Below, one piece after another: positions 1 to 14,000 of a stretch of DNA of 64,000 bases (within the stretch, counting starts at the first letter, position 1; each line of letters opens with the position of its first letter). The notes below the pieces were generated by a model. That model worked only from the letters and a program-made list of their open reading frames with translations, did not search any database and was not told where the DNA came from. A program made the translations under genes and the position numbers. Origin of the DNA: Apostichopus japonicus (taxonomy: Eukaryota; Echinodermata; Holothuroidea; Aspidochirotida; Stichopodidae); contig NC_092573.1 in assembly GCF_037975245.1 (NCBI RefSeq), forward strand, positions 10,266,001 to 10,330,000, in the 5' to 3' direction.

Positions 1-2280
1 AAAGTACAAGCTGTCATATGGAAGGAGTTAAACCATCTGAACTATTTCTGTACACGCCTGAAAGTGACTTTCACTTACGGCGGCATAGGCACGATCATTT
101 ACTCACAGACATTTAGGAGTCATATCCTGACAAGAATGGTGGTTGACAGTTTCGTTTGCTATCACTATGCGAGAGGAGGACGACTTATTAAATATAAAAT
201 ATTCATAATATTCTGTTTTTACTTTCAGGTAATATTGTTTACATATATAATTTAGCCAATTAGGCCAAACATCCTTGCACAACTTCTGCAACTTTTCTTT
301 ACTGCTAATTGGGCCAATTATTTTACTTTGTTGTTACTTAATTAAGTCTTCTGTTAGATGATGAGATTTATAAAAGTTATAGCATATTTGAACATTGGTT
401 TTTTGTTGTTGTAAATGCTAAAGCAGCTTTTTATTAATGTTTCCAAACGTACTCAGTATTACTGCAAACAAGATTAGATATAAACAGAAACAATCAGAAA
501 CATCATCCTACATTTTTAAATATACAATTTCTTTTTTAATTCATTACTTGAAAGAAAACTTACCAATACTGTACTTCAGTACTCCCTAAACAACTACGAA
601 ATTTGCATTTTCAGTTACATGTGTGTATACTTCTGTATCACAGCTCAGCATAAATAGACCTCCTACTGTAGCCAGTGAGGCGAGGGAGCCCAGCTCCCAT
701 TGGGTTTGGCCACTGCTGTCAAGTTACACTTCTGCAGTAATAAGGAAAAACTAATTAAGATTTGTTTTCCTGCTAATTTGCATTCATACTGCACTGGTGC
801 ACTCCCAGTTAGTGTGAGAACAGCATTTAGTACTATGTACAGTATGTTTTGAGTATCTCTAGCTATGAAATCTAATCCTACAACTGGGTATTGGGATCAA
901 CAAGAACCGGCTCACAGAATTGGAAATTAAGTGTTGTTTGTTGGTGGCCATTAATTATGTACCAATAAGCTAGAAGTTTGGATTTTAGTCTAGGTAACGA
1001 TGATATTCATCCCAGATTTACCATACATATACTGTATGACACATACGGTCGGAGTCGGGTACAGACCTAACAGTGTGTTGTTTTGAATGAGTCGTGCAAC
1101 TTCCTGCCCATCACAAGATTAATTTCAAGTGATTTTGCTTAGATCATGAATGGCTCTTTAAGTACTATTTTTTTATTATCTACAGTGAGTACATGTGTGA
1201 GATGTATTTAAGGCATTACTACAGTACTGTAGCTATCGTACAGGGTATTAGCAAGATTTGATACAGGTATATATCAAGCTGAAGGGATATTTTTAGCTCT
1301 AGTGAACTATTGCTAAATCTGCTAGACTTGCTAGTTGAACATTTGAAGAAAATACAATTGGACCTTCCCTATGGTATGTTGTAGATGTGTGGGACACAAA
1401 TTAAACTATCTAGATCAGAATTAATCACCAAGCCTGACCAAGGTCTGCCAAGACCAAAATGGGGACCAACAACGATGTAACTTGAAAGACCAATTGAATC
1501 TTGTAATGCTACTACCTCAGAGTGAGTTTACTCAAGTGGACATTTTATTTAATTGTCTATACTTCATCCTCTTCAACATTTAAAAATAATCTGGCAGGTC
1601 AGAATTCATCAGAAAATTTCTTTTTGAAAGCTTTTAACAGACATCTGTTGAAATGTGAGGGTATGGTAACCAAGTTTTACTTCAACTTGACCTCTACAGT
1701 GGTTGTGCTGACGAGGGTTTTTGTCCCAATTTATGCGGGATATTTTAATAATATAGTAATTGTACACATGTGTTGAATTATTCGTCCATGGAAAATATAC
1801 ATTTCAAGTACAAACACCATCCTTGTATCAAATGTACTGTACATTTAAATAGCAAAAATATTTTCAAAGTCAGTTTAAGAAAACACCTAAAGTTGTCGAC
1901 ATTTCCTCTGGTACACCTCAAAATGACCTTATTACTTTGTTGTCCAAACCTGACTTAATCCTTTCTTATCCTATAACTTTAACCCTCTCCTGTGATTTTA
2001 ATCTGCCCCAACTGTTGTCTCTCATCAAACAAATTCTCTGTCCTGTGGACTTTGAGTAGTGGCCATGATCATACATGCTAGGAGTTTGGTTTTGGAGTTT
2101 GGTTTTTATTACGTGTTCTTAGGGTTGGCAATCACTGAAAGCTATACATAATGTTACATAACTATGTCAAACTCCTACATGCATGGATGCAATGCTGAAA
2201 GTACCAGTTTTAATTCATGTAGATTTTCCTGCTGGTGGGATGATGCGGTGATAGCTTTCATAGTTTACTTTGTCAAATTT

Positions 2281-2770
2281 GATCAACGAAATCCTTGCCC
2301 TAGCCTTGGAATTATTTCAGCCCGAAGTACCGAAGGTATTAAAGCAAGGCTTCCCTTCTAAGATATGAAAAACACAGCTGTATTGCTATTTAGTGTTTAG
2401 GATTCTGGTGGGTTAAAATATGTATATTAACTTTTTTATATTTTGGGATTATGAACAAACCTTGACAAAATAGTGTTGAAAATTGTGGTCACCCTGAACA
2501 TGTACAGTTTTATATTGTGGCTAAAGATCAATTAAATCCTTGCCCTAGCCTTGGAATTATATCAGCCTGACGTACCGAAAATATTAAAGCAAGGCTTCCG
2601 TTCTAAGATATAAAAAACACAGCTGTATTGCTATTTAGTGTTCAGGTTGCTGGTAGGTTCAAATATGTATATTAACTTTTTTATATTTTGGGATTATCAA
2701 CAAAATTTGAAAAAGTGTTGAAAATTGTGGTCACACTGAACATCTACACTTTTATGTTATGGATAAAGAC
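2281..2770. repeat. Diverged tandem direct duplication, two copies of about 245 bp
   Basis: The first copy starts at 2281 and the second at about 2526. Both contain 'ATCCTTGCCCTAGCCTTGG', then 'AAAACACAGCTGTATTGC', then 'TATTAACTTTTTTATATTTT', in the same order and spacing, with scattered substitutions and small indels. No coding potential is shared, because the open frame in the first copy is not kept in the second. Confidence 0.85.
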
Positions 2771-2864
2771 GTTCCATTAGTTTTAATACTATAGTTTGTT
2801 TCAGTGTACATGATATAAACCACATTGGGCTGAGTTTACCTGAAGGATCATGGCCTAAAGTTAG

Positions 2865-2906
2865 CATCTGATCAGGGAGCTGCTACTCTAACTCCCTGAT
2901 CTGATG
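2865..2906. repeat. Hairpin with 15-bp arms
   Basis: Left arm 2865-2879 and right arm 2892-2906 pair with one mismatch around a 12-nt loop. The left arm and loop contain 'CAGGGAGCTGCTACT', which recurs in the hairpin present in both metallothionein units (45034-45064 and 54676-54706). Confidence 0.7.
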
Positions 2907-5088
2907 GTGTCTATAAATGTATACATAAAAACTTCAAAAATGACTGAAACCTGTGTACCACACAAAGTGTTAAATTATGTTTTGAACAAAAGTGATATTT
3001 AAGAAATAAAAAGCTGATGATAGGTTTTAAGTATATATACAAATTGTTAATACTGTGAAACAATTTATTCGTACCAGTGAATTCAGGAATATATGTCTTT
3101 TGCCATGACAACTACTGAGCCATCCAGCCCTTTTAATTAGTCATACTTAGGCTCAGAATCCAAAGTACTGTACTGTAACTAGTAATTACCTGTATATATA
3201 GTACATTACGCTTGAGACACAGTACCTGCATTTTATATGATTTCACCCTGTATTAACTTACAGAACATGAGAAGGGATTTCAAGAGAGATTTCGCTTTAA
3301 AGGTCTACGGACATCTATGCACAACATTGTCCTAATCATTATAAATGGCAATAAAAATCATGGAAATTGCTGCAACTCTCATCAAAATCTATCAAAGATT
3401 GACCATTTTACAAGTCTTTTCTTTAAAATTCTAGTTTAATTTATGAATAAACATGAGCTAATTATGCCCATGGATTGATGATGTAAAGGGAATGCCTGCC
3501 TAATTGTCTGTTATGTTATTCCTTTGTTTTTACAACCTATGTTTCAAGGACACTCAACACAGATTTGTGACCAAAGGAGATTTTTGGAAATATTTTATTG
3601 TCTTAACTTTAAAAACATGACCATATCAAATTATATCAAATGATATATGTGGGCTTGTATTTAGGGATTAAATTTAAGGCCTATTGTAAGAAATATTGAT
3701 GAGTGCAACACTCCACATCATAGTCTGCTCATATTTCATGAGTTTCCCAGATTTATCAAACCTTCAAATGTGTATATCTTGGAAACGAAAAGAGCTTCAA
3801 AGTTCAAAAAACTTCAACAGATTTTGACTGAGATTATCGCACACAAAAAAGGTTCTGAATATGGGGCAAATTGGCTATGTGTCCGTAGTACTTTAACTTG
3901 GCCAAAAAAAAACAGGAGGAAGAAGAAAAAAGTGTGGAACTGTGCATGTAAACAAAATACATTGCACATCAGTAATGGAAACCACAACTACAGTACAGAG
4001 TTCATGAAAAGGTTTCCAAAATGCTGAGCATTGTTATTTTGATTCCAGTCAGTCTGAATTCTATTTTGTTTTTGTAATCAATACTTTATGTTCTTTGCAT
4101 GCACATGATACAGAGAAGCAGGTGCTGTGACGTAGTTTAAAATCCTTCCAAGAGTGATTGGAATACCATTGGGAGACTAAGAATAGACACCTCATGAATA
4201 TTAAGTAGATATTATGCATGCATATTCAGACAACGGTGGGACTTTACCCATACAATCCAGACAGAATTAATGCCCTAGACTTGCAGTGTTGATGTATATA
4301 TCTACTGTATACATGCCTTCAAGAGATGTGATTCTGTTAACGTGTTTCTCATCTAATGAAGAAAGCTGTGGAATATATACTGTATGTGCTGCATATATAT
4401 ACATGTGGGTGATGTATGGGTGATATTTAAGAGAAAACCGATCGTTTGTGCGAGTGGCACGGTGTCATGGGAATGATTATTAAAAATGAATAGAGTACAG
4501 GTTGGTTAAGAAGCAAGTCGATAATTTAGAGCCGAGAGTATATATACAGTAGCGGGAAACAGGGAGCAGGGGTTTGCAGACGAAATTGAGATGAGGAATA
4601 GATATTGACTGTTCCCAGTACATGTACGTACAGTAAGTAGTTGAAACTTAGGACACCAGAATGGACAATTAGTATCAAATTCTTAAAAACAGATTAGATA
4701 GAATGAGTGTTTTCTTTTTCTGAATGTTTCCGGCACATAGATGTGTGTACAGTTTATTGTGCAGTTAATGTCGAATGCCTCATATTGCTTTACTATAGAA
4801 CTGAATGTGTCAGTGTAAAGAATATGGATGGTTCAAAGATATATATATCTATCCAAGTATTTGTTTGTTTAGGCCAATAGATGGGAAAGGGGGGGGGGGG
4901 GGATTGGAGGAAATGTTGACATTCAGTAATGTATAAATTTTTCATGTGACAAATGTGCAGCTAAATTTGCATATTATTCAAAGGCTGTTTGCTGCAGAAG
5001 AAACATACAGTACTGTACTGTACTTGTGGTAATGGAAGGTGCAAAGATGTAAACCAGAACAAAGTTAGATTCTTTACTTCATCTACAG

Positions 5089-8000
5089 GATTGATCTTGA
5101 AAGTTACCTCAAGTAACCTGTGACCGTCCATGGCTGACTCGGCAGTCAAAGTGCCCAATGGCGAGAAGCCGTACGACCCAGAAGACACTGTTGACCTTTC
5201 AACTCTTACAGTCGATATTTCCTTACCGGTTGATGCAGTCCACTCTCCACAAAAGGGGTAGGTATACCACATTAACTGTTTGTGATCAATGTAACATAAA
5301 CCGTACACCATGATGAAAAAATAATAATTTACTCTCAAAAGAGTACTGGTAAGGGTGAATGCTGGCCAGATATGTTACCAGTTTGTAACAGTCTGTGCAT
5401 ACAGTACTAGGTACTTAAGACATGTTCAGTATATTGTAGAGTGGTGACAGACCAATTTCATTGGCTGTAAGTAGTTTATTTCAAGGGGCTTTGAGTTCTT
5501 TTGTAATTCATGAGGGGTCGGATACAAACTGACAACAATTAATGTGTCATTATATTGAAAAGGATGAAATGTTGGTCCGTTCTTCTACATCAGTGTCAAC
5601 AATTGTCGTGTTCTATATAGGCTGCAACAGTTACAATAAATGTAAAGAAAAAGACTACATAAGCAGACACAAAAGAAGTAAAATAGCCACAATTATTGCA
5701 CGTTACTGTAGGAAACATGACAGGTCAATGCCAGAGTTATTAAAGACTAAATATTCAAAATTTGTTATAATCTATTAATATTTACTTGCCAAATTTGCAG
5801 GACATGTAGTTAATAATCATTTTAACAGTTTAACAGTGATCTTGGATACAGGTTTGAGTTTGCTGGAGGGAGGGGAGGGGCAGAGGTCAGTGCAGGTGTT
5901 TAAATTATTGAGCGGGCCCTAGGTCTCTCCCCCCCCCCCCCCCATCTGCATGGTGTTGCAAGGAATAATTTAGTGCTCAAACTTTTTGTAGCAGTTTTTA
6001 ATGATCTGAACATTGTCTCTTATAATAAAATACTATAGTTCCTGTTTACAAAACTGCTATGTATATGTATACATCTTTACACTTGTGTAGCAATGGGTCC
6101 ATTTTGCATAACATTTATGCGATACGATACTGGATAAATAATTCCCTGTGTTTGGAGCCCTGTGTATACGTCAAGATTCTAATCAATATTTATCATGTGT
6201 TTGGCTTTCAGAGATGGACTGAGTGCATCGGTCAGCTCGTCGGGTAGCCCGTCTCCTGGTACTCCAGTCATCACAGTACATGACAGCTATCCCCAGACCA
6301 ATGGTATCAACCATCAGATACCCACACTTAGTGTCAAGGAAAGCCAAAAGAGTGGTGAGTTGCTTAATACTATTTGTGATTGAAGCTTGACAGTTTATAT
6401 ACAGTATGTTCCAGATTGTTTGAACATTGACAAACTCACTGTTATCCATCTTGCTAATATTCTGTAATTATCTCTTGAATATGCTACTCTAGGGGAAGAC
6501 AATTTACTTAGTACCATCATGTAACCACCATAAAATCATTACATATAATAATAATTATAATAAATGCAAATTTATATAGCGCCAATATCCAGAGGAAAAC
6601 CAATGCTCAGTGGCGCTAGTGCTCAGGGAAGGCAGTCAAAAATAGATCAGTTTTGAGTCTGTTTTTGAAAATGTTAACGTTGGGTGCCGACTTGATGTGC
6701 AGTGGAAGTGAGTTCCAAAGAGTAGGAGTGGCATTAGAAAACGATCGTTGACCAAATGACTTGAGCTTCCACTTTGGTATATATTATGTAATGCACTGTT
6801 TGGAGACCATTATACAAAGCACAGAGAGCTGTTTACTAGTAACTTAATCAGGACGATATTCGATGTAAGTCGTGACAAAGTGAAATACAGATAATGGTCA
6901 TAAAAAAATGATCAGCCAAGTTATCGTCCTCGAGTTGAAAGTGTCCTTCTTGAGATATCGGATCATCAGAGTAGATTGAGTAGGGGGAGCCCTAGGGGTG
7001 AAAGGTTTTGTTGGGAAAGCATTTGACGTCAAGGGAAATTGTCAAATTAAACGTCCCAATACAGGGGAGTATTACACATTCCAGAGCACTGCTGGTATTA
7101 ACTCTCTTGAAGTATGCAGTACTATGCATGACCTACACTTGTCTTTCAGTTATTAATAGCAGTCATTGAAAAAATATGAACGAGGGGTCTCGCGGAGCAA
7201 TTAACCCATTTTTCACAACGATGATGGCGTAATTATACATCACCCAAGCATACAGTTTGTGCTGTCGCTATGGCTAGACTTTGTTTAGTAGGACTTAAAT
7301 CACATTATGCCAGATAAAAAATGTTTTATTTAAAAGGGGTTTTGTTTTGTTTATATAGATCTTGTATTTGATGTCCACATATGCAGTCGAGTTTACTGAG
7401 CACATACACGGTACAACTGTATTTTGGTGTTATATATTCTAGTTAGTACTCATTTTGTTCAGATAAGTAACTTAGTAACAGACCATTTGTTAACCAAAAA
7501 GTTGGCTATCTTAAAAATATATGACCTTACATCTGAAAACAAATGTGCAGTCTCTAACCTTGCAAAATACACTGGTTATGAAATGAAGGGGCCTGGGGGG
7601 GGGGGTGGTGGTATAGAGGTCTTAATTTCTCCAGCTATAAATCTGTTTTCTTGTTGAAGTACTGTACAATACCATTTGAAAACTGTTTTTCGATGCTAAT
7701 ATCTTTTGAGAGAGTTTAAAAGGAAACTGCAGCTTCATGGCATACAGTATCATGAAGTTATAATGGAGATACTTGTAGGCTTATAGTGTACTGTACCTGT
7801 TGGTGAAACTCCATTGAAATGAATATTAATCAAAGAGGAATTCCATGTTGTATCACACATAATAATAATATCCTGTAGTCGGTTTGGAGGTTACTGTGTT
7901 TGTTTTATATTTTATTAAATATATTTTGTGATGTAAATGAAAGTTAGTGTACAACAGAGTTCTGCATTTCTCAGAGCATGGCATATACAGTATAGTACTG

Positions 8001-11000
8001 AAGATCTTGTTACTCTATATCACCAGCATAGGTTTTTAAGCTTTCGTGACTCAAAGACATTTGCCTCTCAATTTCCTTGTTAGTCGATTTCCTTCCTTTA
8101 TAAATAATCTTTGCTATTTTTAGAACTCTCTTGTCATTTGTAGTACAGTACTAAGTATCTTTATGGCAGTCCATAAAGTTATAAACTATGTGTGTCACTA
8201 TAAATTAATTATAAAATTGGTTATAAGTTATAAAATATTTGTCACAACATGTGTCATGTGACTCCTATGGAGAAGGGTCTCCATCTTCACAGTTCCTGGC
8301 AAGTAGCTAGATTATGATTCACTTTTCTTTATGTCGCAATCTATAAATTTGTGATTAACTGTGCTCCTGGCTCACTAGGTCCCCTCATAACAACTGCACC
8401 CTGAATCTACTGTTTCTTTTAGTCTAACACCTGTAATATGGTAAGGTTTCAACACTGCAGTTCACCTGTGACCCGTCATATTTGCAGAAATGAAACAACG
8501 TTGCATATATACAAGTAGGTTGTCCTTTCTAGTTAGGAAAGAGTGTTCAACAACATTAACACTTGACAGAAAATGTCTTTCCAGGACAGATTTGTCCTTT
8601 TATTTTCCATAGATACCTCGAGGTGAGAGAATATTTGAGAAAGTGTATGTACTTTACTTTAAATAGAAATAATTTAGCATGCTAAGGCCTAATTTTTAAG
8701 AAAGTGAAACAACAATGGAAATGATGACAGTACATACTTCCATGCTAATTCATTTTTTACTTGGAACATGGCAGCTCATGCAAATATATGTGAGATTTCA
8801 AAACTGAAGTGGTTTTGGGTAAATAAACATAAAAGTGAACTCAAGTTCTTACATTATTTATGGGACAGTGCAGAAAAGATTATGCAAACGAGTAAAGATC
8901 ACGATGATTGTTTACAATTAATTGTGAGGGCTTTGTTCTGTATGTTCGTTACTTCCGTGCCAAACGACAAGGTCAAGTAATCAGGGATCTCGGGTCACTC
9001 CATCCCCTGAGCTCCCAGATTTAATTCTTGATCACCCTAACTGTGGGTTCATCCCGAAAGGGTGATCACTATTGCGGGGTCTGGTCCTGGTGTCCACACT
9101 ATGATCGTGACCGCCTTTGCGATCTCAAATGAGATCAAGGCTATTAGTTCTCAAACAATTCGTATTATGAATGCAAGAAAGATTTATTATTTATGCAGCC
9201 ATGTTGCAAGCATTAAAGTAGGAAAGTCAAACAAACTACTTCCTTATAGAGATAAATCTTTATTATTTTGGCTGTACAGTGTTAATAATTCACTGGCAAT
9301 AGAGGTAATGATGTATGTATGGTTCTTGGCTACTAGCCATGATGGATGTTTAAAATCAATAGATTGTTCACTATGTACAGCAACCTCCCAGTGCTTAACC
9401 ACCATACTGTATGTTGATCATTCAGGATGGATTTTATACATTTTAGGATGCACGGTTAACGTAGGAGTAAAGTTGCCATTATGATCATTCTCGTAAAGTA
9501 ACCTGTAGATTAAACTATATAAAGTTTGCATGACCTGTCAAGTGTAGTGAAAGTCTATTAATAATCAGCAAGTTACTTTTTGAAATTCTCAATTTTAAGT
9601 TTTTAATCATATAGTTAATTAGAGCCTTAAAGAAGCTTTCCAAAGATTTAGGACACATGTATACTAAAGCTTGGAGACCTTATCATGTCCTTTATAGAAC
9701 ATTATAACTACTAGCACCCAAAGGTTTCTTTTGCTTGTTTCTTTTGTTATGGGGGAACATTACACACCTTAATTTGCAGTTGAATTACACTATTTTAAAT
9801 GATATAATGAAAGGTAAGTTGGATGTTGCAGGTATATTTTTTGTCAGAGTATTTGTCATCTTTCTAGTGGTTTAATAAATGATAGTATTTATTAATATCT
9901 GAGGGACATCTGAAAAATGGGTATAAAATTATTCATTACACTTCCGGTTTAACTTTTACTACCTATTATATCTCCTACTCTGATGATACTTTTCTAAGAA
10001 AGTTGTGACTTACCATGACTCAAGTTAATATGTAATCATATGCTCAGAGAAAAGTACTTACTAGCTGCTGTATATTGTGTTATTACTGTATCTGTTTACT
10101 TGTGCTACAATCGCAATAATTTGGCGACGAGGTCAGTAATAATGGTATTAATACTAATAGAAAAGTGTAAAGTCAAGTAGGTAAATGCATGTAGATTCAG
10201 AAAAGTTAACATCCTCATCGATAATTCATTGTGTTTGTAGCACAAGTAATCGAGGCAGTAGAAACACAGTATAATTAACTATTGTTTTATCCATTGTCAG
10301 GTAAATAATTAAAGAACTTTCTGCCGCCAAAACTTGTTTACTCTATACTGTTAATCTGAAACAAACTGGCAGAAGTATACCATGTTTGTGTGTATGAACT
10401 ATCAATAGCTACATAGACATTTAGATGTATGTGTTTTACCCCCCTAGCCTTATTTGAAAGACTGATTTGTCAAATTAATCCTCTCAGCAGTTGTTTAACC
10501 TCAACATTAACCCATTGTCACAGAATCACTCATATGTTTTGTGTGTGTATCTTTCGTCAAGGTTTATACAACAGGTTTCAACTAAAAAAAAACTAGGTTA
10601 GAAACCATTAGAATTAAACTCTCGTATCTTAAGTATTTTACCTCCCATATCTACAGTATTTTACTAGATCTAGGCACTTGTTCACACTAGTGTTGGGTAC
10701 AATAGGTCACAGAAATTAAAGGCTATTGAACAATGTGAACAACACACTCACACACTGTGAGAGGGCATGGTGTGATTCCCAGATCAGATTCTGCCAAATT
10801 GTGGTCTGATCATGATGTCATGATGTCATGATGAGGTGATATCAGCTGAGCTCTTGAAATGATGATTGAGGAAGAGAAAAGATCTACAGTAACTATTGTA
10901 TTTTTAGGTATATATACTATGTGCACTTGTTGAGCTACAGTGTCAGAATATAGAACCTCATGAAATTCCTTGGATGGGATGAATACATTCATGTACATGT

Positions 11001-14000
11001 GTACAAAAGGAAATTATACAAATGAGTTCTGTAAGAATTTAAATCAGCAAATCATGGCCCCACAGGAATAAATTGGAGTATATTCAGATACTTTTAGTTT
11101 TCAGTACAAAACTCGTCGGCTAAAATTTCCCAGTGAATGACACATTCATGATTAATATAAGACAACTTCCCATGAGAACCTGTTTTGTGGTTTTTTCAAT
11201 AAAAGTCCCATGTTTTTGCACCGATAGCTTCCCATTGTATAATGCAGTCGCTTATGGGAAATGAGGAACTTGTACTACTAAGTAGAGAAAGTACTACTGT
11301 AATTCAACCCTACAGTACTGGAAGTACTTCAATGTATATATATTGACCTTTGAAGTACTGTAGCCTACCCATAAAATTTCCTTTTTGAACTCTTTAAAAG
11401 CTTACAGAGAAACCAGGAGAACAGAGCCAACAAAATGGTGGTATCCGAAGGACAATGGTTGTTGTGGTCTCCAACTTTGTCTCTTCTTAATACCGAAGTT
11501 GTAACCTGCTGTTGTCATATACCCATATGGTCATCGCATGACCCTATATAGTTGTAGTTAATTCCATAATCACTTTTATATAGATCTATACTCAATTTCT
11601 TTGAGCAAATTTGCAGCTTAAAAATTTGGTCTGCACTTGTTTACTTAGGAAGACCACAACTCTCATTTTATAGGACCTATAAATACAGCCTGCGCAACCT
11701 TACTCAAGTATGAGAATTTAGTTTGCTGACTATAAAGGTAGGCTTACGAAGCATAATTTACAGTACGAACCCACTTTTGTGAAAAAAGATGGAATGAAAC
11801 TACTATTGGGGATGAATGGCATATGAGGGGAGGGGGACATATCAAGGAACAGATGATTTACTTTTATGACTCTCTCTTATTACCTGTCTCCAGTCTACAT
11901 CTGCACACAAATCTACCTAGCCTACATATCAGGGAAGGGATGGTATGAAGGGAGGGGATAGGGGTTTTAAGAAGAAGGATCCACATGCTGCTTAATATAT
12001 ACTGTGCATAGTACTGCAATAACAATAATAGACTTCACTCATCTCTTTCCTGTACGTCTCCAGTCTATACAACTTTCCTCTTCTATTACCGACTAACTTG
12101 GTGATGTTTCAACACTGCGCCCACATCCCTGCATGGCTCCACCACTATTTCTTCCTTCCAAATTTCCGTAATACAGAAGTGGTACATGTCACACCATCAG
12201 TAGATAGAATTGGTGCCAAGGTATTATTGCATTCGGTGATCAACAACTTTATTAAGTATATTACTATGATATCATTTGATTAATTTCAACTTTACTTTGA
12301 CTGAGTAAAGAGCACATGTGTTCCATCTCACATGATTTTCATATGTACACTATATGTGCTTCTATGGAATCACGTACCAGCAAAACGGAAGCAAGTGGCA
12401 GCATATCATGATCTGTGCACAGATGGAAAACAATACTGTCCTAACACTACAGTATATTGCTGATGTTTATCTCATGTCAAGAAGTTAATAATCACAGGCA
12501 ATCTACATCATAAGTATCAAATTCTGAAGGTTTTCCACTCCATTGTTTGTATGGAATTGTTTATTTCGAATGCATTAAAACATGATGACTTTGCCAACTT
12601 TGCCAAAGTCAGGTGATAGTTACTGTATTTCGAAGATCTGATCTTTTGACTTTAATTTCTAAGAACCCTTTTGGGGAGTATGAAAGTATGAGGGAAATGA
12701 ATGAGCCCAAAATAGCTTTTTTTTTTTTTTAAATAAACCCCATTTGAAGCAAACTAGTTTTGATGCCAAGAATATCTATAAACCATGTGTTGCAGAACTG
12801 GTGATCTGTTCAGAGGTGAGAGGTCATTTCCAGGGTAATAAACATGTGCTAGATCAAGAAAACAATACATAGTTTGGGAACAATACAACAATAGCATATA
12901 TTGTTAGATATTACCTTTAAATCATGTGATAACTATGGGAGATTTGTGGCTTTGGTTTCACCTTTAGTATATATATCCCCCTTGGCACAGGTACAGAAGA
13001 TTACATTTCAAAATATGTTTAACCTGCTGAAGGATGTCATTCATGGTTTCTCAAATAAATTTGGTAAAGTTTCCAAAAATCTCCAAGTTAAATTCCAGAT
13101 ATTACAACCAAGTGGAGGGTAAAATTTCGGGCAGGACTTTTTTTGTAACTGAGGCACAACTGTGTTTGGACAATAGTGAAAGTTATAATTATTACTTGGG
13201 GGATACCTCCAAAAGACTGGCACCAAATTACCAATTTATTTTTATTTGATGCTTTATTCCCTGATGAAGCAAGGAGAGAGGAGATGGTAGGGGAGAGGAT
13301 AGGTTGGAAAGGTGGTGAAGGGAAAAGGGTTGGTGGAGGAAAAAGGGTTAAGGAGGGATAATTGTTTCCTGATTAAGACTTTTGAGGCATTATTCCCTGA
13401 TACCCTTTGAAGTACACATGGGAAACGGGAGATTGAAACAGGGAAGGGGTAGGTTGGAATAGTGGAGGGGGAGCTGGAAGGGCCTACTGTAATAAAAACA
13501 GATATATGTTGATGGTACCTGGTGAGGTTGTGAGGGATGAGCGGTAGATTTTATATTCAGGACCTTTGGGTCTTTATATACACTGTATAGATACTCCCTG
13601 CAAATTCTTTATTAATAAAAAGTACATAAACTGTCCAGTTTACACGGATATTGAAGTACTTTAATGTTCTAGTACTCGGGCTTATTGTTTTATTGTTACT
13701 TTCTGTAATAATTTTAACAGAGAAATTATTGCTTTCATCTTTAAAACAATACAAAAAGCTCTACACTTGAGATGCTATGCATGCATATGTCAACTCTTAG
13801 CAGGTTTACAAATGAATTGATGAATGCATGGATTTTTGTTCCTCGCTTACCTGTCTCCTCACAACCTTAGCACCCGTTCTACCGTGCCTATATTGTCCAT
13901 GGTAACATTTTAACACTGTGCACCCTCCATGTCCCCCCTTCTCATTCTACCATCTTAAGTGCCTACACACGTTTTTTGAGTGGAATTTTTTCCTTCGGAT

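Larger units (their letters stand above)
1..5088. other. Upstream flank of the ACSBG gene, no gene recognised
   Basis: I see no exon with homology to a known protein. The open frames are short and AT-rich. It holds a diverged direct duplication (2281-2770), a 15-bp-arm hairpin (2865-2906) and a run of G at about 4889-4902. A noncoding first exon of the ACSBG gene probably lies here or further upstream, because the start-codon exon is preceded by a good 3' splice site at 5087-5088. I could not place that exon or a promoter. Confidence 0.5.
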
